The notes below the pieces were generated by a model. The model was not told the origin of the DNA. It did not search any database and saw only the letters and a list, made by a program, of their open reading frames with translations. Below are positions 1 to 7,780 of a DNA stretch of 41,156 nt, piece after piece (within the stretch, counting starts at the first letter, position 1; each line of letters starts with the position of its first letter). This DNA is from an uncultured Pseudomonadota bacterium (GTDB taxonomy: Bacteria > Pseudomonadota > Alphaproteobacteria > RF32 > CAG-239), in contig CACWKS010000012.1 of the NCBI GenBank assembly GCA_902761535.1, positions 1 to 41,156 on the forward strand, written 5' to 3'. The position numbers and the translations under genes are program-made.

Positions 1-23
1 GGCCTGTTACAAGCATAAAAACC

Positions 24-84
24 GATTCTACTGTCATCGAGTCTGACTCCAATTTCTTAAGATTCTCTAAATGCTTTTCGATTC
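24..84. promoter_or_regulatory. Cluster of five GANTC sites
   Basis: GANTC occurs at 24-28, 39-43, 45-49, 61-65 and 80-84 in the gene-free left edge just downstream of rnhB. GANTC is the CcrM methylation site of Alphaproteobacteria. Such a cluster suggests a methylation-sensitive promoter or another cell-cycle element belonging to a gene left of the window. The sites are seen directly; the role is inferred. Confidence 0.5.
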
Positions 85-116
85 GCTAAGATTATTTTTT
101 TGTAAAAAAAGATAAT

Positions 117-737
117 TTATAAAAACGCCTGTATCGGCTTATAACTCAATCGATGAACACCTTTCACAATTCCGTATTTTTGCAACCCATCAATATGCGC
201 TTTAGTGCCATAACCGGCATTTTTTTCAAACCCGTAAAACGGATACTTACTTGCTAATTCCTTCATTAACCTATCACGCGTAACTTTTGCCATAATCGAA
301 GCCGCCGCAATAGAATAACATCTGGCATCACCCTTAATAATTGTCTGACAATCACAACCCAATGCCAAAGGTTTTTGATTACCGTCAACCAATGCAAAAT
401 CTACCTTTTTTCCCAATTTTCTAACCGCACGGCTCATCGCCAAAAATGTCGCCTGCAATATATTCATTTCATCTATCTCTTGAGCTGATGCCTCGCCAAT
501 TGCTGCCAAAATATGTCCTTTTGACTGTTCTTCCAACAATTTATTATATAAAACTTCACGTTTTTTTGCCGATAACTTTTTGGAATCATCTAAATTTTGC
601 AATAAAAATTCATCTACTTCTTTAGTCAAAAAGACCACCGCCCCGGCCACTACCGGACCGGCCCAAGGTCCTCTGCCAGCCTCATCAATTCCGGCAATCA
701 AACCTTGATATTGATTTTCAAAACTAAAGTCCGGCAT
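117..737 (-). CDS. rnhB: Ribonuclease HII
   Basis: Removes ribonucleotides and RNA from RNA-DNA hybrids in the cytoplasm by cutting 5' of the ribonucleotide. The N-terminus carries the family signature GIDEAGRGPWAGPVV, with the metal-binding Asp-Glu at about residues 18-19. DSKKLSAKKRE follows, then the VDGN Asp and the late AAASIMAKVTRD motif. At 206 aa it is the normal full length. It begins 3 bases after the stop of the upstream LD-carboxypeptidase gene and is the last gene of a three-gene minus-strand run. Its own ribosome binding site is weak, so translational coupling is likely. An A/T-rich imperfect hairpin lies just past the stop (about 93-116) and could aid termination. Confidence 0.96.
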   Translation of the reverse strand: MPDFSFENQYQGLIAGIDEAGRGPWAGPVVAGAVVFLTKEVDEFLLQNLDDSKKLSAKKREVLYNKLLEEQSKGHILAAIGEASAQEIDEMNILQATFLAMSRAVRKLGKKVDFALVDGNQKPLALGCDCQTIIKGDARCYSIAAASIMAKVTRDRLMKELASKYPFYGFEKNAGYGTKAHIDGLQKYGIVKGVHRLSYKPIQAFL

Positions 738-740
738 AAA

Positions 741-1724
741 TTACCATTCCAAACTTATCTTATCGCCGGTAATTTGACACTTGCCGCCCAAAGGCAACGT
801 TGCAATGGGTGTAGTATGACCGAAATCCATATTGGCAATAATCGGTAATCCTTTAAGCTGTGGAATTGAACGCACAATATACTCCAAATCGGCTTTTGTA
901 ATCTCGGAAGCTTTTTGAAAACGTCCGATTAAAAGTGCTTTTACATTGGCAAAATCAGCTTTCTGTGCCATTGCTTGCAATTGACGCAAAAATTCCACCT
1001 TATCTGCTCCGGAAATAAAGCAATTTTCCACAGCCAATATCGTCGGATGTTCAAATTTAACCGCAAAATCAGTACCGTTAAGCAAAACCAAGGTGCTTAA
1101 ATTGCCACCCTCTAATATTCCTTGTGCATTACCTGTTTGCAACACCCACCAACCATCGTTCGTGATAAATTCGCGTTTTTCCTGATCCAAAAACCATAAA
1201 TCATCACTCCATTCAGAAGATGACACCCAATTGTTTTTACCGCTGAAAAGCATCTTTTGCATACAATCAAAAGTATATTCATTCCCTTTTTTCATACCAA
1301 TCGAACTATAATGCGGACCATAGAAAGTTATCAATCCGGTCTTAGCTCTGATTCCGTTTAACAATGCAGTAATATCCGAAAAACCGCAAACAATCTTCGG
1401 ATTAGCCTTAATAAATTCATAATCTAAAAATGGCAACACCTGATTGGAATTGAAGCCACCGATAATCGTAAATATAGCTTTTACATTTTTATCCCTAAAA
1501 GCATCCATAATATCTTCGGCCCTCTTTTGATAATCCGAAGTTCTGAACTCATCAAAATTATCATCAATGGTATTTTTACCAAAACTAACTTTAAGCCCCA
1601 GTTCCTCAAAACGCTTTTTGGCAGTTGCTCTACAATCTTCTTTGATAATTTTAATTCCTACAGAAGGTGCGACAACCCTTATTTCATCACCTTTCTGTAA
1701 AAAATCAGGTCTTATATTTTTCAT
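741..1724 (-). CDS. LD-carboxypeptidase family S66 (MccF-like)
   Basis: Serine peptidase of family S66, which includes LD-carboxypeptidases that trim murein tetrapeptides and MccF enzymes that cleave microcin C-type acyl-adenylates. The core contains IIGGFNSNQVLPFLDY, then the nucleophile elbow GFSDITALLNGI and FYGPHYSS. A central EGGNLSTL follows, and the catalytic His is probably in the C-terminal FGHTTPIATLP. The DDNFDEFRTSDYQKR stretch and the GGFNSNQ loop resemble the MccF branch more than classical LdcA. It is 327 aa and has no signal peptide, so it is cytoplasmic. The start has a GGAG box, and the gene begins 9 bases after the secretion ATPase stop. Murein recycling and nucleotide-peptide detoxification are both possible. 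Confidence 0.88.
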   Translation of the reverse strand: MKNIRPDFLQKGDEIRVVAPSVGIKIIKEDCRATAKKRFEELGLKVSFGKNTIDDNFDEFRTSDYQKRAEDIMDAFRDKNVKAIFTIIGGFNSNQVLPFLDYEFIKANPKIVCGFSDITALLNGIRAKTGLITFYGPHYSSIGMKKGNEYTFDCMQKMLFSGKNNWVSSSEWSDDLWFLDQEKREFITNDGWWVLQTGNAQGILEGGNLSTLVLLNGTDFAVKFEHPTILAVENCFISGADKVEFLRQLQAMAQKADFANVKALLIGRFQKASEITKADLEYIVRSIPQLKGLPIIANMDFGHTTPIATLPLGGKCQITGDKISLEW

Positions 1725-1733
1725 TTTAACTCC

Positions 1734-3002
1734 TTATTTAATAGATGGAAACAACGGCTTATTTGATTGTAATAAAATATGTTGTTGTTCCATCAAAGTA
1801 GCCATATTCAATTTACCGTTTCTAATCATACCGCGCACCTGACAACCTGCATTAACATCGGGATTAGCAAACACGGTTGATATCTGAATTCTCTTAGGAG
1901 CACCAACTAAAATCTGATGTACAATACCTAACAAACCGCCGGCCACCAATTCATAAGCCATGCCTTCACTAATACCTGACGATGCAGCCAATTTAACCAA
2001 TGAATTTATTCCCTCATTGACATTATTAGCATGAATTGATGACAACACTAAGTGTCCCGAAGTTGCAGCACGCAAGGCCTCGGATGCTATATCCGGCGAA
2101 CGTATTTCTCCTAAGTATATATAACGCGGTTTAGAACGCAAAGCTGATTTAATTCCCTCAGCCCAATTTCCATTGGGAGGAACAGTTTGCTTACACAATC
2201 CCAATTCATTATTAGGTGTAACATATACACCGTCTAAAGGTAATTCCACCGGATCCTCAATAGTAAAAGCATATCCGCCTTTTCGGCTCAGATATTCTTT
2301 TAATAAAGCGGCAATAGTAGTACTTTTGCCCGAACCGGTCGCACCGGCCAACAATATCAATCCGCTCCTGTCTGCCAGTGATAGCAAATGATTATAAATA
2401 CCTTGAGGTAATCCTAAATCTTTCAAATCAGGAACTTTCGTTGGCATTTTGCGCGCACAAAATTGTTGACCTCCGGTTGCAATTGATCTTTCAACACGAT
2501 AATTACGCCCTTTATATTGCAACAGATAGCTCGGATTACCTTTATAAGCATCTTCTATAGATTGCAAAAATTCATCAAAATCCTTAAAATGCACATAAAT
2601 CAACCCGGCATTGGTTTTTCCACCCCATATATAAGTTCGCTTATCGGGAGTAATATAAACATCAGAAAAGACTACCGAGTTTATCTCGCCCAAACCGATA
2701 CATTCAATTCCTAAATCATTATCTTCTTTTGTTCGGTCAAATAAAACTTCTTGCCCCTGCTCAGTTTTTTTTTCACTCGATGTAATTTGTGTAGCCGTCT
2801 TGACTTGCTCTTTCGATGCTTGCGATAAAGATGTATTTACTAACATATTTGACGATACGGCACTGCTCTCGACTTGTTCTGCCGAAGAATTTTCTTTATT
2901 GACATATGTTCCTTGCATTTGCCTGACGTTTTTGCTGCTTAATACTCTTGGAGTATTAACAGTTTGTTTTGACGAATTACTAAAATTACCGAACAATCCC
3001 AC
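1734..3002 (-). CDS. DotB/PilT-type secretion ATPase
   Basis: Hexameric GspE/PilT-superfamily traffic ATPase. Residues 1-95 are a polar, low-complexity Ser/Thr/Gln-rich stretch. An N-terminal sensor-like domain spans about 100-200. The RecA-like core has Walker A GATGSGKST at 220-228, the Asp box IEDPVELPLDG, the Walker B-region YIYLGEIRSPDIASEALRAA and the His box SGHLVLSSIHA. The layout fits DotB (Dot/Icm type IVB) and plasmid TraJ ATPases better than pilus PilT, but this is a family-level judgement. No other secretion or pilus gene is present in the window. Translation starts at GTG with a strong AAGGAGAT upstream. It leads a tight run with the S66 peptidase and rnhB. Confidence 0.82.
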   Translation of the reverse strand: MGLFGNFSNSSKQTVNTPRVLSSKNVRQMQGTYVNKENSSAEQVESSAVSSNMLVNTSLSQASKEQVKTATQITSSEKKTEQGQEVLFDRTKEDNDLGIECIGLGEINSVVFSDVYITPDKRTYIWGGKTNAGLIYVHFKDFDEFLQSIEDAYKGNPSYLLQYKGRNYRVERSIATGGQQFCARKMPTKVPDLKDLGLPQGIYNHLLSLADRSGLILLAGATGSGKSTTIAALLKEYLSRKGGYAFTIEDPVELPLDGVYVTPNNELGLCKQTVPPNGNWAEGIKSALRSKPRYIYLGEIRSPDIASEALRAATSGHLVLSSIHANNVNEGINSLVKLAASSGISEGMAYELVAGGLLGIVHQILVGAPKRIQISTVFANPDVNAGCQVRGMIRNGKLNMATLMEQQHILLQSNKPLFPSIK

Positions 3003-3105
3003 TTTATATCTCCTTCATCAATTCAATAACATCTTATTTACCCGATAATTTATCACTCACTGCTTAATTTTCAATTAAAAAAATCATATCAACCTGGTTT
3101 TTGCT

Positions 3106-5376
3106 TCAAAAACCTTTGCGATACAAATTTGCACTTTGTGTCCCCGCCGGTTTTTCTCCTTTTAACAATTTTTGCCAAATCTCAGCCACGTCATCTGCCG
3201 AATAATCAATATGGCAAAAATCAGCTTTAGCATATTCTACTGTCACATCAGATAATGTCTCAACTGCACAAAAAGGTTCATTTGAATATACTTCGGTCTG
3301 GCAATTTTCGCTTTTCATCCGATATTTCTTACCTGATTTTTCCAACTCACTCCATTTTAATTTTTTATCACAACTTTTACAATCATTATCCCGCACACAA
3401 ACAGCCGAAATAAACAGCGGAATATTTTGATATACCGTAAACACCACCGGAATAGGAGCTTTCCTCGATAATTCTTTCATATTATCCAACCCATCTTCAA
3501 CCGATAATGTAATTCGTGATACTCCCATATTTTCAGCCATAGCCACAGCTTGAGTATTTAACATATAAATCATACTGTCAAAACTTATGTCAGTTTTCTC
3601 TTCCGGCAAAACACTCAATCCCCAATAATTACCGATTTCCCATTTTTTATACCCTTTTGCCAGCAACAAATTTATTATCGGTTTAATTTTAGCAACATTA
3701 CGACAAACCGTAGGCAAAGCGATTCTTACCTTTTCTTTAGGCAAAGAACTTATATCTTCAATCAAACTTTTTTCATTGATTAAATAAATAATTTCATCAA
3801 TCCGTCGTATGTCTAATTTTTGACATTTTGCAACGTTATCAATCTTTACAATCCAACGACATTTCTCTGGTAATTTTCTCGCACTTGGCCTATCAATAAT
3901 GATATTATCTGGTTTCAATTCAATTTTTGCATATAAATCTCTGCGTAATTCATTAAGCATTGATATCGGCACAAACAACCCTGATTTATTTTCAATAACC
4001 AAATTTTCTAAATCAAAATTAACCTCACCTGTTTTAGCAAAAGCCTTTTCTATTGCCTCTGATACTTTGGCAACATTTTGTGCCGCCTCAAAATGTCCTG
4101 CTATCTCACTCTGTTTATTCATTGCCGTTGCCATAATTTTACCCGGCTCAACTTTAATTTTTACCTCAATGGTCGGCTTCTGCCAAAATTCTTTAGGTTT
4201 CGGTTTCTTATAATCATAAGCACCTTTAACTTCCGAAGACGATGCTAAATAAATAGGCATACCGTTCTTAATTTCAAATTTTGTAAAAGGAATTGTAACT
4301 TCTACCTTTGTCCCCTTTTCTGCTTCAAATACATTTTTACCGCTAACTCTTAAATTTTGCAATGAAAAACCCCAAGGCTTTTCTTCACCGGGAATTTCTA
4401 TCTGTAAACCGTCATGTCTGGCAATCTTATGGTTTGGGGTAAAAATTATTTTCCGTCCCGTAATTTCTTCAATCTTTCCTATCTCCAAACCGCGATGTCC
4501 TACATAATTTCTATCAACCACCGCCTTATTTTTTCCGTTAAAATGAAATTTACACCACGGTCTGGCAAATATCTGTTTGATATTATCTGCCTTATCCGCT
4601 AAATTCTTCTCTCCGTTCAAAATTCGCCGATAATAATCAACCACCGCCGCCACATACAAAGCCGTCTTCTTGCGCCCCTCAATCTTTAACGAATAAACCG
4701 GAAGTTTCAGCACATCTTCCGCCAAAGCCAAATCTTTCATCGAAAAACAATGACTTCTCTTACCGTCTTTAATAAATTCCGCCCGACAAGGATACATACA
4801 TTTTCCCCGATTGGCACTTCGCCCCTCGGCTATCGAAGAAAACTGACATATTCCGCTGTATGAATAACACAAAGCTCCGTGAATAAAACACTCCAATTCT
4901 AAATTTTCAATTTTAGCAATCTCTTCAATTTCATTTTTTGTCAGCTCCCGCGCCAAAACCACTCGTTCAAAACCCAGCCTTTGCAAAGCCAATGCCCCTT
5001 CTTTATTATGAACAGCCATTTGCGTACTGGCATGCAAGGCTATTTCCGGAAAATATTTCTTAACAACCCTTGCCACTCCCAAATCCTGCACAATAACCGC
5101 ATCAACCTTTGCTTCGCGACAAACTTGCAAATTTTTAATCAAATCCGGTAGTTCCGATTCTTGTAAAACCGTATTAATCGTAACAAAAACTTTACGTCCC
5201 AACGAATGAGCATAACCGGTAAATTCATTCAACTCTTGTGCATCAAAATTATTCGCTGTAGCCCTTGCCGAAAATTGTTTTAACCCCAAATACACAGCAT
5301 CGGCACCATAGTAAAGCGCAGCATACCCTGCCTCAATATCCCCGGCCGGAGCCAACAATTCTTTTTTTATTATCAT
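3106..5376 (-). CDS. U32 family peptidase/RlhA-like protein
   Basis: Member of the U32 family, now known to include tRNA and rRNA hydroxylation proteins such as RlhA (YdcP) and TrhP. The N-terminal half has ELLAPAGDIEAGYAALYYG, the conserved IHGALCYSYSGICQFSS segment, then RSANRGKCMYPCR with Fe-S-type cysteines. The middle looks like the DUF3656 extension, and a Cys-rich patch (CVRDNDCKSCDKK) occurs late. At 756 aa it is longer than E. coli RlhA (653 aa). RNA hydroxylation (RlhA-like) is likelier than proteolysis, but the exact target is unknown. It is divergent from the antiporter gene, and 103 bases separate it from the downstream ATPase gene. Confidence 0.85.
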   Translation of the reverse strand: MIIKKELLAPAGDIEAGYAALYYGADAVYLGLKQFSARATANNFDAQELNEFTGYAHSLGRKVFVTINTVLQESELPDLIKNLQVCREAKVDAVIVQDLGVARVVKKYFPEIALHASTQMAVHNKEGALALQRLGFERVVLARELTKNEIEEIAKIENLELECFIHGALCYSYSGICQFSSIAEGRSANRGKCMYPCRAEFIKDGKRSHCFSMKDLALAEDVLKLPVYSLKIEGRKKTALYVAAVVDYYRRILNGEKNLADKADNIKQIFARPWCKFHFNGKNKAVVDRNYVGHRGLEIGKIEEITGRKIIFTPNHKIARHDGLQIEIPGEEKPWGFSLQNLRVSGKNVFEAEKGTKVEVTIPFTKFEIKNGMPIYLASSSEVKGAYDYKKPKPKEFWQKPTIEVKIKVEPGKIMATAMNKQSEIAGHFEAAQNVAKVSEAIEKAFAKTGEVNFDLENLVIENKSGLFVPISMLNELRRDLYAKIELKPDNIIIDRPSARKLPEKCRWIVKIDNVAKCQKLDIRRIDEIIYLINEKSLIEDISSLPKEKVRIALPTVCRNVAKIKPIINLLLAKGYKKWEIGNYWGLSVLPEEKTDISFDSMIYMLNTQAVAMAENMGVSRITLSVEDGLDNMKELSRKAPIPVVFTVYQNIPLFISAVCVRDNDCKSCDKKLKWSELEKSGKKYRMKSENCQTEVYSNEPFCAVETLSDVTVEYAKADFCHIDYSADDVAEIWQKLLKGEKPAGTQSANLYRKGF

Positions 5377-5481
5377 AAATTTGTCTCTTTCATCTCATTT
5401 ATTAAATGTTTGTTTATATATTACATATTATATTAAACCGCAACTAAATTTATTTATTCGATAAAATTTTGAGGACCCGAT

Positions 5482-7206
5482 ATGCATAATTTACCTGCTC
5501 TGATTTCCGATTTAGCCCTGATTATGATTTGTGCCGGATTAATCACGGTTATCTTCAAAAAACTCAAACAACCGGTGGTGTTGGGCTATATATTATCCGG
5601 AATTTTGATTGGTCCTCATATTATACTAACCCCCACCACGGTTGATAAAGAAAATATCCAAATTTGGGCTGATATCGGAGTAATATTCCTTCTCTTCAGT
5701 TTAGGACTGGAATTCAGTTTCAAAAAAATTGTTAATGTCGGCAAATCAGCTATTATTACTGCTCTTACTAACATTTTATTTATGTTAATCATTGGTTATA
5801 ATGTCGGCTTGCAATTAGGTTGGTCAACCACCGAAAGCCTCTTTTTAGGCGGTATGATATCCATGTCATCAACCACCATTATCATCAAAGCTTTTGAAGA
5901 ACTTAACCTTAAAGGAGAGAAGTTCACTGATTTGGTATTCGGGGTATTGGTAGTTGAAGATGTTGTAGGAATCTTACTCTTAGTATTATTACCGGCTGTA
6001 TCCATCAGTAAAAACTTCAATGGTGCTGAGATACTTGTAAGCGCCGGAAAATTAACTTTCTTTTTGATATTATGGTTCGTTATCGGAGTTTATCTGGTTC
6101 CGACATATTTAAAAAAAGTCACTCATCTGCTTAACGACGAACTGCTTTTACTAACTTCACTTGCTTTATGTTTAGGCATGGTTTTGCTTGCTTCATCGGT
6201 TGGATTCTCACCGGCATTAGGCGCATTTATTATGGGTTCGATTCTCTCAGAATCCGATGAAGTCGAACGAATTGAAGAAGTTATCAAGCCGATTAAAGAT
6301 TTATTCGGTGCGGTATTTTTTGTATCTGTCGGTATGTTAGTCGATCCGCATATGTTTATCGAACATATAATTCCCATCAGTATAATAACTTGCACCGTAA
6401 TGTTGGGAATGGTTATTCTGTCCACAACCGGATTCTTACTCTCCGGTAATCGGCTGGAAACAGCCATTCATGGCGGTTTCTCTTTAGCTCAAGTCGGCGA
6501 ATTTGCTTTCATTATTGCCGCAACCGGTATGTCTTTGGGCGTTTTAGGTGATTATGTATATCCCATAATCGTAGCGGTCTCGGTAATAACCACTTTTACC
6601 ACCCCCTTAATGATAAAAGCCGCTTCACCTTTCTATAGTTTTATTTATAAAAGATTTCCTGCTTCATGGAAAAATTATTTAAGTTCTCATACAACTTCCA
6701 AAAAAGATACTAACGAAGAAGAAGAACTTTGGTTGCAACTGTTCAAAAAATATTTTATTAAACTTTGTGTCGCCTCAGTAATTTTAATTGCCATAATTAA
6801 TATATCGTTTTATTTTGCCACACCTCTGATAAATAAATATTTACACCCCAAAGCAGCCGCCCTTGCCTCAACTTTGCTCACCTTAGCTGCAATGTCGCCG
6901 TTTTTGCAAGGACTTCTTACTGTTAATAATGATTTAGCTCGTATTTATTTAACCTTATGGAACAAGCGTTTGACTAATCGTCTGCCGCTGGTGCTCTGTA
7001 CTGTACTCCGGCTCGCCATCATCATTATATTCATAATGGTTGTTATAAATCATTTACTCACTAAAAACTTTTATTTAACCTATGCACTTGTCGGAATAAT
7101 GATTGCCATTATCTATAAATCAAGCTGGCTGTCTAAAAGTTATAAAAACATTGAACGTCAATTTTTAACTAATCTCTATCGTAGTAAAGGAAAAGACAAT
7201 GAATAA
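5482..7206 (+). CDS. CPA2 monovalent cation:proton antiporter
   Basis: Inner-membrane Na+/K+:H+ antiporter of the CPA2 (KefB/KefC/YbaL) type. The first ~385 residues form a repeated multi-helix transporter core with VVLGYILSGILIGPHI, LFSLGLEFSF, SMSSTTIIIKAFEEL and SPALGAFIMGSILSES. The C-terminal part lacks the Rossmann RCK/TrkA-N domain of Kef proteins. Instead, after a polar linker at ~395-415, it has about four further hydrophobic segments. The start ATG is preceded by GAGG. The last 8 bases overlap the DJ-1 gene, so the two are co-transcribed. The transported ion cannot be told from sequence. Confidence 0.9.
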   Translation: MHNLPALISDLALIMICAGLITVIFKKLKQPVVLGYILSGILIGPHIILTPTTVDKENIQIWADIGVIFLLFSLGLEFSFKKIVNVGKSAIITALTNILFMLIIGYNVGLQLGWSTTESLFLGGMISMSSTTIIIKAFEELNLKGEKFTDLVFGVLVVEDVVGILLLVLLPAVSISKNFNGAEILVSAGKLTFFLILWFVIGVYLVPTYLKKVTHLLNDELLLLTSLALCLGMVLLASSVGFSPALGAFIMGSILSESDEVERIEEVIKPIKDLFGAVFFVSVGMLVDPHMFIEHIIPISIITCTVMLGMVILSTTGFLLSGNRLETAIHGGFSLAQVGEFAFIIAATGMSLGVLGDYVYPIIVAVSVITTFTTPLMIKAASPFYSFIYKRFPASWKNYLSSHTTSKKDTNEEEELWLQLFKKYFIKLCVASVILIAIINISFYFATPLINKYLHPKAAALASTLLTLAAMSPFLQGLLTVNNDLARIYLTLWNKRLTNRLPLVLCTVLRLAIIIIFIMVVINHLLTKNFYLTYALVGIMIAIIYKSSWLSKSYKNIERQFLTNLYRSKGKDNE

Positions 7207-7765
7207 TAAAACTATTTGTATCTTATTGGCTGATGGTTTTGAGGAAGTTGAGGCTATATATCCTGCCGATATATTCAAGAGATTAGGTCTTAATGTAATG
7301 ATGACCGGAATTGAAAGCAACATTATCCGTGGCACTCATGACATCAAAATCGAAGCTCCTTATACCTTGAATGATATTGATGTTACTTTATTCGATGCCT
7401 TAATGCTGCCGGGTGGTTTGCCGGGAACTATCAATTTGCGTAATTCACCCCAAGTTATCGACTTGCTTCGGCAAGCTGACAATCATCAAAAAATTATTGC
7501 TGCCATCTGTGCCGCACCGATTGTTTTACATGATGCCAAAATTATCGACAACAAACGCACTACAGGATATCCTACCTGTGAAAATCTTGCCCTTGAAAAA
7601 AACTTCAGCTTCACCGGAAATAATCTTGAAATTGACGGCAATATAATCACCGCCATCGGTATGGGACAAGCCGCACCGTTTGCCTTCGCCATAGCCGAAG
7701 CTTTAGGCGTATCACCTGATAAAATTGCTAATACTGCAAAAAATGCCTTTATTGAAACTAAATAA
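7199..7765 (+). CDS. DJ-1/PfpI family protein
   Basis: Class I glutamine amidotransferase-like protein of the DJ-1/YajL/ThiJ branch, linked in other bacteria to oxidative or electrophile stress. The N-terminal LADGFEEVEA supplies the conserved Glu, the middle has DALMLPGGLPG, and the nucleophile elbow is AAICAAPIVL with the reactive Cys. At 188 aa it is typical length. The start overlaps the antiporter gene and has an AAGGA box. The C-terminal codons form the left arm of a terminator hairpin. The exact chemical activity (chaperone, deglycase-like or other) is unresolved for this family. Confidence 0.93.
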   Translation: MNNKTICILLADGFEEVEAIYPADIFKRLGLNVMMTGIESNIIRGTHDIKIEAPYTLNDIDVTLFDALMLPGGLPGTINLRNSPQVIDLLRQADNHQKIIAAICAAPIVLHDAKIIDNKRTTGYPTCENLALEKNFSFTGNNLEIDGNIITAIGMGQAAPFAFAIAEALGVSPDKIANTAKNAFIETK

Positions 7766-7775
7766 AGGCATTTTT
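7741..7775. terminator. Bidirectional rho-independent terminator
   Basis: A 13-bp perfect stem (7741-7753 with 7761-7773, 7-base loop) has a T run on the plus strand and a matching T run on the minus strand. It serves both the DJ-1 gene, overlapping its last codons, and lon, which ends at 7781. Confidence 0.85.
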
Positions 7776-7780
7776 CGGAT

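Noticed and set aside
1567..1842. Plus-strand frames opposite the S66 peptidase and ATPase genes
   Set aside because: They are shadows of well-supported minus-strand genes.
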